Assembly: GCA_018830605.1 (NCBI GenBank)
Contig: JAHJRZ010000062.1
Location: 1-15,373, forward strand
Direction of reading: 5' to 3'
Length of the DNA: 15,373 nt
Source of the DNA: Patescibacteria group bacterium
Lineage (GTDB): Bacteria; Patescibacteriota; UBA1384; JAHJRZ01
Shown one piece after another: positions 1-5,347 of the stretch. The notes beneath the pieces are model-generated. The model made no database searches, was not told the origin of the DNA, and worked only from the letters and a program-made list of their open reading frames with translations. The first letter of the stretch is position 1; each line of letters starts with the position of its first letter. A program made the translations under genes and the position numbers.

Positions 1-153
1 CGCCATTTTTAGAGTTGGATTCATCTGCGGATCGCCGCCGTTTTTAGCGACAATAGTAATATTCTTGCCCAAACGTGAAAAAAGCTTGCCCCGCCGGGCA
101 TCCTTGATTCCCTTTTTATATTTAATCTGGCTCCATTTATTATGTCCGGACAT
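1..153 (-). CDS. yebC: YebC/PmpR-family protein, 5' part (runs off left edge)
   Basis: Translating the minus strand from the ATG at 153-151 gives 51 codons without a stop to the window edge. The start MSGHNKWSQIKYKKG, then DARRGKLFSRLGKNITI and GGDPQMNPTL, matches the hallmark N-terminus of the YebC/PmpR family (usually M-x-GHSKW-x-x-IKHKK, then DAKRGK-x-F and GGGDP-x-x-N-x-x-L). Family members are about 240-residue cytosolic proteins, described either as DNA-binding regulators or as ribosome-associated factors that relieve stalling at proline runs; the sequence here cannot separate these roles. The gene lies 65 bases downstream of the metallo-beta-lactamase gene on the same strand. The C-terminal four fifths are outside the window. 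The family call is firm; the function is inferred. Confidence 0.9.
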   Translation of the reverse strand, partial: MSGHNKWSQIKYKKGIKDARRGKLFSRLGKNITIVAKNGGDPQMNPTLKMA

Positions 154-181
154 AGATATAAATTTTATATAACACTAATTT

Positions 182-210
182 ATCTTACAGAAATAAATAC
201 GCTTTAGCAA
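182..210 (-). promoter_or_regulatory. weak candidate promoter of yebC
   Basis: On the minus strand, TTGCTA (210-205) and TAAGAT (187-182) are separated by 17 bases. Each matches the sigma-70 consensus at four of six positions. Transcription would start about 20 bases before the yebC ATG. The surroundings are very AT-rich, so chance matches are likely. Confidence 0.3.
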
Positions 211-218
211 TAAGATAA

Positions 219-1118
219 TCATTTCTCTGTCTCAATTTTATAAGAGTCCTTATCAATAATCGCCTTAATCGTCCCCTGCTCATCTGTACGATAAACTTTT
301 ATCCCCAATTTGCCTAAAATATCTAAAACATCTTGATGCGGATGCCCGTATCTATTTTTCGCGCCCACGGAAATCACAGAAACTTCTGGTTTAAAGGTCT
401 CTAAAAACTTTTGCGAGATGCCATTTTTTGAACCGTGATGCGGCTGTTTTAAAATTTCTATATCAATCCCTGGGTTTTCCTCGGCTATCTTATCCAAGAC
501 TGGGGTCTCCGCATCTCCAGTTAAAACGACATCTATGTCTCCCCAATTAAGAAAGTTCACAATCGAGGTATCATTAGTATTTTCATTTTTCTGTTCTTTT
601 AAATCTACCTCTGGCCAAACAATATTAAGCTCAACCCCCTCGCCTAAATCAATCTTATCTCCTTTTTTAACGATAGTGTCTTTTATTTTTTTCTCTTCTA
701 TTAACTTCTGCCATTCCTGATACCCTTTATTATTGTTTGCAACTCCAGTCTCCATTACTTCATCAACTTGATAATTTTTTAAGACCTCAACTAAACCATT
801 AATATGATCCGCATCAGGGTGAGTCATAATGACAAGCTCAATTTTACGGTCAAAAAAAGGCATTTCTTCCCCCAGCTCTTCTAAGACTTGGCGGCCTGGC
901 CCGCCGTCAATTAAAACCTCACCCTTGGGCGCTTGGATTAAAATAGCATCTCCTTGACCCACATCAAGAAAATTAACCACCAGCTCACTCTCTGCCCCTT
1001 TGGTATAAATTAAAGAAAACCAAACTAAAAAAGCAATAATCGAGAGAGACCCTAAAAGTGAAAAAACAACCTTTTTCTTTTTGGCCAATTTATCTGATTT
1101 TGAATTTAGCATCCTCAA
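219..1118 (-). CDS. Membrane-anchored ComEC-type metallo-beta-lactamase-fold hydrolase
   Basis: A metallo-beta-lactamase-fold protein of the kind that forms the C-terminal domain of long ComEC proteins and is proposed to degrade one DNA strand during uptake. After a basic N-terminus, one membrane helix spans about residues 17-38, then comes NFLDVGQGDAILI (49-61) typical of this subfamily. Metal-site motifs are THPDADH (99-105), TGDAE (200-204), PHHGS (226-230) and GHPH (258-261). In THPDADH the second position is Asp instead of the common His. The catalytic domain should sit outside the membrane. The gene overlaps the 3' end of comEC by about 29 bases, implying translational coupling. The start is uncertain: the outermost codon is TTG (1118-1116), and an ATG two codons later (1112-1110) is equally likely. 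The fold is firm; the role in competence rests on linkage to comEC. Confidence 0.88.
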   Translation of the reverse strand: MRMLNSKSDKLAKKKKVVFSLLGSLSIIAFLVWFSLIYTKGAESELVVNFLDVGQGDAILIQAPKGEVLIDGGPGRQVLEELGEEMPFFDRKIELVIMTHPDADHINGLVEVLKNYQVDEVMETGVANNNKGYQEWQKLIEEKKIKDTIVKKGDKIDLGEGVELNIVWPEVDLKEQKNENTNDTSIVNFLNWGDIDVVLTGDAETPVLDKIAEENPGIDIEILKQPHHGSKNGISQKFLETFKPEVSVISVGAKNRYGHPHQDVLDILGKLGIKVYRTDEQGTIKAIIDKDSYKIETEK

Positions 1119-2688
1119 TTATTATTTTTCGATTTAAAAAAGATACAGCCATAATTATTAATAAGTAAATCAGAATAGTCAAGATGGCTGGAAATTTATT
1201 AATCTCAATTGATGCCAAAGGCATTTTCGAAGTTAACCTTGCCGCCTCTATCATATATTTAAGAAAGAAAAAAGGAAAGTAAGCAGAGACTTCGCCTATG
1301 AATCTATGAACCATCCCTAAAACTGCGGCTATAAATCCTAATCCCATTGTCAAAGGAATAAAAGGGATGATCAAGACGTTGGTTAAAGGCGCGATGATAC
1401 TTACTTTTGAAAAACCATAAAGAATCAAAGGAAAAGCAAAGAGCTGGGCCGAGAGAGTCTCAATTAAAGGGTCTTTGATTCTCTTTGGCATTTTTGCCAA
1501 TCTTCTTTTTTTGAACTTCTGCATTAGGATAGGCGAGAGAAGAACGAGCCCCGAGATAGCGAGAAATGATAAAGCAAATCCCAAATCATAGCGTAAAATT
1601 AAAGGATTAAATAAAATCATTACTGCTGCTGTTAAGATTAAGATATTTATTGATTTTGCCTTCCTGCCCAAAAGCGGCGCCGCAAGCACGAGCAAAACCA
1701 TAATCGCCGCCCTGACGACCGAAGATGCGGCGCCGGTCATCACCACAAAAAAAATGACAAACAAAAAAGAGATTAAAAAAGCGCTCCTTCTGCCAAGATA
1801 AACGAATACTCCAACGACCACAGAAATAATAATCGTCACATTATAGCCCGAAAGAGCAATGATGTGCGTTGTGCCGGTTTTATTAAAAACATCAATCAAC
1901 TCTGCACTCATCGTACTCCGCTCGCCCAGGAGTAATCCTTTTAAAAATGACGCTTCCGGTTCCGCCATAATTTGGCTGATCGTCTCGGAAAATTTGTTTT
2001 TTATTTTAAAAAGAAGGCCTTTCGACTGAAAAATAAAATAATTATACTTGCTAATATCAGATTTTTGAATCTGGCTTTGGCTCTCTTTGATTTTTGGTTT
2101 GTAAATAACGGCAAATATTTTTTTAGTAAGTAAAAAATTTTGATAATCAAAATCCTCTATCTTTCCCGGCCGCTCCAAATTGCCCTTGCCAGAAATAATC
2201 TCGCCATATCCATACTCCGGATATAAATCAGCTGTCATTAAGATCTTAAAATCAGCTTTCTTTTCATCAAGACTTAAGAGACAAATTTCATATTTTATCT
2301 CTTGCATCCTGATATCCGAATCATTGCAAATGTATCCCTTAAAAGCAATCTCTTTTTTATCAAAGCCCAGAGGATCTTGAAGAAATTGGTGAAAATAAAA
2401 AGAAGCAAAAACAAAGCCCAAAAACAAAAAAGCAAGCACAATAGCTATAAAGCGGACCCAAATATCTTCCCGCCAAAAAATCGCAACAATAATTAATAAT
2501 AACGAAGTAATTACTATCGTCAATGCCGTCGGATTAAAATTAAAATCAGGTCTCCCCCAAAGAAAAACCGCCACTCCCGCAATAAATGAAACGAGAACCG
2601 ATAAAAAAATTTTTGATTTAGATTTTAAAAACCGTGCTTCTAAATAATGCAACAAAGATTTTAAATAATTATTTAATGCATTAACCAT
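1090..2688 (-). CDS. comEC: ComEC/Rec2-family competence channel (without C-terminal nuclease domain)
   Basis: Polytopic inner-membrane protein of 532 residues that in transformable bacteria forms the channel passing single-stranded DNA into the cytoplasm. About three N-terminal hydrophobic helices (roughly residues 25-95) precede a soluble DUF4131-like segment (about 100-230). The competence core follows, beginning with FLKGLLLGERSTMS and HIIALSGYNVTII (around 255-295, matching the family HLLAISGLHV motif), then many membrane helices to the C-terminus. Full-length ComEC adds a metallo-beta-lactamase domain; here that domain is the separate overlapping downstream gene. The start ATG (2688-2686) is 9 bases after the stop of the PaaX-like gene and lacks a clear Shine-Dalgarno, so coupled translation is likely. 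The family call is strong. Confidence 0.93.
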   Translation of the reverse strand: MVNALNNYLKSLLHYLEARFLKSKSKIFLSVLVSFIAGVAVFLWGRPDFNFNPTALTIVITSLLLIIVAIFWREDIWVRFIAIVLAFLFLGFVFASFYFHQFLQDPLGFDKKEIAFKGYICNDSDIRMQEIKYEICLLSLDEKKADFKILMTADLYPEYGYGEIISGKGNLERPGKIEDFDYQNFLLTKKIFAVIYKPKIKESQSQIQKSDISKYNYFIFQSKGLLFKIKNKFSETISQIMAEPEASFLKGLLLGERSTMSAELIDVFNKTGTTHIIALSGYNVTIIISVVVGVFVYLGRRSAFLISFLFVIFFVVMTGAASSVVRAAIMVLLVLAAPLLGRKAKSINILILTAAVMILFNPLILRYDLGFALSFLAISGLVLLSPILMQKFKKRRLAKMPKRIKDPLIETLSAQLFAFPLILYGFSKVSIIAPLTNVLIIPFIPLTMGLGFIAAVLGMVHRFIGEVSAYFPFFFLKYMIEAARLTSKMPLASIEINKFPAILTILIYLLIIMAVSFLNRKIIIEDAKFKIR

Positions 2689-2733
2689 ATAAAAACCTTA
2701 ATTTTCTGGCAATTGCCAGATTTTTGCGGTTTT
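2682..2733. repeat. 52-bp direct repeat, copy 1 (regulator 3' end plus comEC start)
   Basis: This stretch agrees with 3402-3453 at 49 of 52 positions; the mismatches are at 2699, 2719 and 2726. The offset is exactly 720 bp. It covers the last codons of the PaaX-like gene (KTAKIWQLPEN and stop), the spacer and the ATGGTTA of comEC. It contains the perfect 14-base palindrome CTGGCAATTGCCAG at 2706-2719. Confidence 0.9.
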
Positions 2734-3360
2734 TGAACCTATTAAATTAAATAATTTCCGATTTTTGTTAATCCCAACTAGATCAGACTTCTTCAACAAT
2801 CCCTCATCAATAAATTGACCAATGGTTTCTTTTTCACTCTGAATAATATCGGAAATCATAATTAAAACATGTCTATTGATACCGAGCCTTTGGGAAATAG
2901 CTTCTATCTCGCTAGTACATTTAAACGGATGGATGTAAACGCTTTTTTGAATACAAACAAAACCAAGATCTTTTATTTTTTGGCGAAATACTTCTCGCTC
3001 GTTTTTATATTTTATAGGAATATCGAAAATTACCACTCGCCATTTGCCATCCCATTTTTTGGGTCGTTTAATTATTATTTCATCTAAAGACAACTTTTGG
3101 ATTTTCTTCCTGCCTTTTGCCGTTAATTCAACATATTTCTTTTTTCTTTCAACGAATGATCTGATATATCCCTGTTTTTTTAGATAATAAATTTTATTGT
3201 TAAAATCTCGCCGATCTGCTTCTCGACTCTGCAAATACTTTTTGACCGCATGGTAATAAAAAGAATTATTTTGAAAAAATACTTTTGCCGAAAAGTCACA
3301 AAAAGTAAGCAGTATCTCCCGAGTCGTAAGTTTGATGATTTCTTTAGTCTCTCGCTGCAT
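2698..3360 (-). CDS. PaaX-like protein with winged-helix N-terminus and Cas2-fold C-terminus
   Basis: 220 residues. The N-terminal third (about 1-85) resembles a winged helix: paired helices, then KKQGYIRSFVERKKKYVELTAKGRKKI as recognition helix and wing. The C-terminal part starts with KKWDGKWRVVIFDIP (about 101-115) and continues EREVFRQKIKDLGFVCIQKSVYIHPF, the ferredoxin-like pattern shared by the PaaX C-terminal domain and Cas2. Such proteins are often labelled Cas2 or PaaX in CPR genomes. No CRISPR array or other cas gene is in the window, so a transcriptional regulator is more likely than a CRISPR adaptation nuclease. It leads the comEC transcript and could control competence; that is inference. 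The ATG at 3360 has no Shine-Dalgarno. Its 3' end is duplicated upstream, suggesting a lost tandem copy. Confidence 0.82.
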   Translation of the reverse strand: MQRETKEIIKLTTREILLTFCDFSAKVFFQNNSFYYHAVKKYLQSREADRRDFNNKIYYLKKQGYIRSFVERKKKYVELTAKGRKKIQKLSLDEIIIKRPKKWDGKWRVVIFDIPIKYKNEREVFRQKIKDLGFVCIQKSVYIHPFKCTSEIEAISQRLGINRHVLIMISDIIQSEKETIGQFIDEGLLKKSDLVGINKNRKLFNLIGSKTAKIWQLPEN

Positions 3361-3401
3361 AAAATTGCCAAATGCTATAAAATTGAATTATTACAAACCC
3401 A

Positions 3402-3453
3402 TAACCATATAAAAACCTCAATTTTCTGGCAATTGCCAAATTTTTACGGTTTT
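3402..3453. repeat. 52-bp direct repeat, copy 2 (remnant of a second regulator copy)
   Basis: Partner of 2682-2733. On the minus strand it still encodes KTVKIWQLPEN followed by TGA, then ATGGTTA as at the comEC start. It is therefore the 3' stub of an earlier gene copy with the start of what followed it. It lies inside the likely 5' untranslated region of the PaaX-like gene. The palindrome survives with one change (CTGGCAATTGCCAA), and the half site AATTGCCAAAT recurs at 3364-3374 next to the start codon. Confidence 0.88.
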
Positions 3454-3466
3454 GCAATCTGTAAAT

Positions 3467-3475
3467 ATTATATCA
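3467..3475 (-). promoter_or_regulatory. Extended -10 promoter for the regulator-comEC transcript
   Basis: The minus strand reads TGATATAAT at 3475-3467, a perfect TATAAT with the TGn extension. No good -35 lies 17 bases upstream. Transcription would begin near 3460, giving a leader of about 100 bases that includes the duplicated stub. Probable but not proven. Confidence 0.5.
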
Positions 3476-3575
3476 TTTTTTGTTTTGGGAGGAAAATAAT
3501 TTTGATACGCGAGAAAGAGGAGATAGATTCTTAAAGAAAGAATGGATTATTTTGATAGATAATATTCTAAAAAAC

Positions 3576-3623
3576 AAAAATCCTGATAAAGTGAAACGGC
3601 CGTAAAAAAATGTCAGGATTTTT
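3576..3623. terminator. Stem-loop with 11-bp perfect stem and conserved loop ends
   Basis: AAAAATCCTGA (3576-3586) pairs perfectly with TCAGGATTTTT (3613-3623) around a 26-base loop that begins TAAA and ends AAATG. A- and T-rich outer arms make it a possible bidirectional terminator, though the loop is long. A very similar structure with other stem bases is at 13757-13800. The remaining bases of 3476-3640 hold nothing else I can name. Confidence 0.55.
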
Positions 3624-3640
3624 AAAACAACATTAACTTG

Positions 3641-3695
3641 AAAAAAATAAAAAATGCCTCTATAGAAGGTTCCTGCTCTACCCTCTATAAAGGCA
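3641..3695 (-). terminator. Rho-independent terminator of the GC-rich orphan gene
   Basis: On the minus strand downstream of the stop at 3719, TGCCT, TATAGA and GG (3655-3669) pair with CC, TCTATA and AGGCA (3681-3695), with two single mismatches and an 11-base loop. The transcript then reads into a T-rich tract (3654-3641). This is a classic intrinsic terminator facing the orphan gene. Confidence 0.8.
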
Positions 3696-3718
3696 AATGA
3701 CTTGAGACGACTTGCTTA

Positions 3719-4453
3719 CTAGATGCTTGGCTGATTGACCAACGACAGTCGTTCCGAGACACTCATCTTGCTGATGAGCGCGTAAAAGAGTCCGTTGACA
3801 ACGAACTCACCAAAGGCATTCAGTCGGTTGGGGAAATCTGGTTCCAACCTTTGCGACCACTGCTGGAGATGACGTCTCACCTGTTCCGAGCACTCTCGAG
3901 CGCTATCCACCACAAAAGCCCTGAGACACGGGGAAAGCTGTCTCTCCCAGCATTCGGTGAGTTCAACCGTTGGGACCGACAGACCGGATGGTTGTGCTTT
4001 CTTTGTGTAGAAGATCACCTTGCCGAGCGATTGAAGAAGCGCTTCGGCATAGTCCCGCCGCATTGTCTCATCACTGTGCCGGTTGAGCCAACTCATTGCT
4101 CTGAAACTTCCCAAGACGATTCCCCGACTGACATCCCAGTAGTTGTGGTGGTAGACATCGGTTTCTTCTGCCACAAAACGCAGAGCTGTAGTGATCCATT
4201 CAGTTGCTTTCTGCGGACAGAAAGCAACTATTGCCACCACCGCTCGGTCAATCATCCGGGCCCCTGGGTGTTCTCCAAGGAGCCGTATCAACCCTTGATG
4301 ATCAACCTCTGGAAGTTGCCCGCCTGAAACACCTGCTTCAGCTCGTGCCAGTACAACGGCCACCTCAACCACCAACTTCTGATCAGCTTCTTTGCTCTCC
4401 CCCTCCGCTAGAACTTGCACCGCTCGACTCAAGCCCGTGAATTGGTTGCACAT
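3719..4453 (-). CDS. Orphan hypothetical protein in a GC-richer island
   Basis: I do not recognise this 244-residue protein. It begins MCNQFTGLSRAVQVLAEGES and reads as mostly alpha-helical and soluble, with no signal peptide and no membrane helix. Helical stretches such as LVVEVAVVLARAEAG, RAVVAIVAFCPQKATEWITT and CSEQVRRHLQQWSQRLE could fit a helical-repeat fold, but no catalytic motif is visible. The frame stays open up to a TTG at 4525, but that codon overlaps the -10 element. The ATG at 4453 has GGGAGAG 7 bases upstream and is the better start. Base composition is clearly richer in G+C than the neighbours, with Arg, Ala and Gln in place of Lys and Asn, pointing to acquisition from another lineage. 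It has its own promoter and terminator. An antisense frame of 158 codons is treated as a shadow. Confidence 0.65.
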   Translation of the reverse strand: MCNQFTGLSRAVQVLAEGESKEADQKLVVEVAVVLARAEAGVSGGQLPEVDHQGLIRLLGEHPGARMIDRAVVAIVAFCPQKATEWITTALRFVAEETDVYHHNYWDVSRGIVLGSFRAMSWLNRHSDETMRRDYAEALLQSLGKVIFYTKKAQPSGLSVPTVELTECWERQLSPCLRAFVVDSARECSEQVRRHLQQWSQRLEPDFPNRLNAFGEFVVNGLFYALISKMSVSERLSLVNQPSI

Positions 4454-4462
4454 CGCGACACT

Positions 4463-4516
4463 CTCCCTTTGGGAGGATACGGTCTTCTTTCGAAGACCGT
4501 TTTTGCGCTTTCGCGC
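4463..4516 (-). promoter_or_regulatory. Three stacked hairpins in the orphan gene leader
   Basis: On the minus strand, from the likely transcription start, come GCGC-GAAA-GCGC (4516-4505), CGGTCTTC-GAAA-GAAGACCG (4499-4480) and CTCCC-AAA-GGGAG (4475-4463). The first two have GAAA tetraloops. The third encloses the Shine-Dalgarno purines of the ATG at 4453, so it could limit initiation. The pairing is seen directly; regulation is inferred. Confidence 0.6.
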
Positions 4517-4523
4517 TGTTTTC

Positions 4524-4552
4524 AATATAACAAATTAATTAGGTCAGTGCAA
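4524..4552 (-). promoter_or_regulatory. Sigma-70-like promoter of the orphan gene
   Basis: TTGCAC (4552-4547) and TATATT (4529-4524) on the minus strand are 17 bases apart. The start would fall near 4518-4516, directly before the first leader hairpin. This argues for translation from 4453, not from the TTG at 4525. Confidence 0.6.
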
Positions 4553-4565
4553 GAGGAAATTGATA

Positions 4566-4593
4566 TTGACAAATTCGGGGTAAAAATTAGAAT
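4566..4593 (+). promoter_or_regulatory. Promoter of grpE
   Basis: TTGACA (4566-4571, perfect) and TAGAAT (4588-4593, five of six) are 16 bases apart. A second candidate is the extended -10 TGCTATACT at 4601-4609. No CIRCE element lies nearby. The ribosome site is AGGAA at 4623-4627, 9 bases before the ATG. Confidence 0.6.
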
Positions 4594-4636
4594 GGATAAG
4601 TGCTATACTGGAATTATGAATTAGGAATAATGAATT

Positions 4637-5143
4637 ATGGACAAACGACATAAAAAATCATCCGCCAAAAGTTCTAAAGAACATTTAGGCGGACTCGCTT
4701 CTTGCGAGAAGCTCGAAAAAGAGATTAAAGAATTAAAGACCGGCTGGCAACGCACGCAGGCGGATTTTGAGAATTTTCGCAAGAGGATGACCGATGAACT
4801 CTCAAAAAAAGAGCTTAACGGCAAACTCAATGTTATTTTGGATTTGATCCCCGTTTTTGATAATTTTGACCGCGCTTATAAGCATATTCCCGAGAAAGAT
4901 AAAAATAAAGATTGGGTGATAGGCATTATTGCCATTGAAAAACAATTCCAATCAATCTTAAATAATATGGGAATTGAGAAGTACCATGTTAAAGGAAAAA
5001 AATTTGACCCGGAGACGGCCGAAGCGATGATGACGGTTGAGTCAAAAAAGACCGAGGGAACGATTATTGAAGAGTTAGAGCCCGGATATAAAATGGGAGA
5101 GAAGATAATTAGATATGCGAGGGTTAAAGTAAGTAAAGGCTAA
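4637..5143 (+). CDS. grpE: GrpE nucleotide exchange factor of DnaK
   Basis: 168 residues; cytosolic dimer that releases ADP from DnaK. The N-terminal 25 residues are a poorly conserved tail, followed by a long helix (EKLEKEIKELKTGWQRTQADFENFRKRM, about residues 24-52) that forms the dimer coiled coil. The core continues LDLIPVFDNFDRAYKHIP and IGIIAIEKQFQSILNNMGIEKY. The C-terminal beta domain carries FDPETAEAMMTVES and EELEPGYKMGEKIIRYARVKVSKG, the usual family ending. It is first in the chaperone block with dnaK next, about 200 bases downstream across an AT-rich inverted repeat. The tail codons contain short GC palindromes (TCCGCC with GGCGGA, CTCGC with GCGAG) that look like absorbed repeat sequence. 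hrcA is not in the window. Confidence 0.95.
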   Translation: MDKRHKKSSAKSSKEHLGGLASCEKLEKEIKELKTGWQRTQADFENFRKRMTDELSKKELNGKLNVILDLIPVFDNFDRAYKHIPEKDKNKDWVIGIIAIEKQFQSILNNMGIEKYHVKGKKFDPETAEAMMTVESKKTEGTIIEELEPGYKMGEKIIRYARVKVSKG

Positions 5144-5144
5144 A

Positions 5145-5277
5145 TTCGAAATTCGAATATCGAAATCCGAAACAAATTCTAAATCATAATTTTCAAAATT
5201 CGAAACGATGTGTTTTGAACATTCGAATTTATAATTTATGATTTGTTTCGAGATTCGGATTTCGTGCTTCGGATTTA
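5145..5277. repeat. AT-rich imperfect inverted repeat between grpE and dnaK
   Basis: A long imperfect palindrome built from variants of AAATTCGAA, CGAAATCCGAA and AAATCATAA. The left arm (about 5160-5206) matches the reverse complement of the right arm (about 5221-5265) with gaps. It begins directly after the grpE stop. It shares pattern and order, including ATTTGTTT and a GATTTYGTGCTT-like stretch, with the repeat before dnaJ at 10373-10530. It resembles the degenerate intergenic repeats common in CPR genomes. Confidence 0.65.
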
Positions 5278-5284
5278 TCGCCTA

Positions 5285-5313
5285 TTGACTTTATGTAAAG
5301 CATACTTTACATT
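5285..5313 (+). promoter_or_regulatory. dnaK promoter with overlapping palindromic operator
   Basis: TTGACT (5285-5290) lies 17 bases from TACATT (5308-5313). Between and across the -10 is a perfect palindrome at 5293-5312: ATGTAAAG, spacer CATA, CTTTACAT. Such a position suits a repressor. The six-base core TGTAAA-N6-TTTACA recurs at 10327-10344. It is not CIRCE (TTAGCACTC-N9-GAGTGCTAA). Ribosome site AAGGAG is just upstream of the dnaK ATG. Confidence 0.6.
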
Positions 5314-5347
5314 AATAATAGTATAAAATTTTTAAACAAGGAGCACT

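Noticed and set aside
2698..3360. Cas2 of a CRISPR-Cas system
   Set aside because: The C-terminal fold is shared with Cas2, but there is a winged-helix N-terminus, no cas1 and no regularly spaced repeat array anywhere in the window.
3851..4327. A 158-codon open frame on the plus strand opposite the GC-rich orphan gene
   Set aside because: The minus-strand gene has promoter, ribosome site, terminator and a plausible helical protein; the plus frame has none of these and is a by-product of GC-rich codon bias.
4454..4525. N-terminal extension of the orphan protein from a TTG at 4525
   Set aside because: The TTG overlaps the -10 element and the region folds into three hairpins, so it is leader and not coding sequence.
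5144..5347. A CIRCE/HrcA operator ahead of dnaK
   Set aside because: No TTAGCACTC-N9-GAGTGCTAA-like sequence is present upstream of grpE or dnaK.
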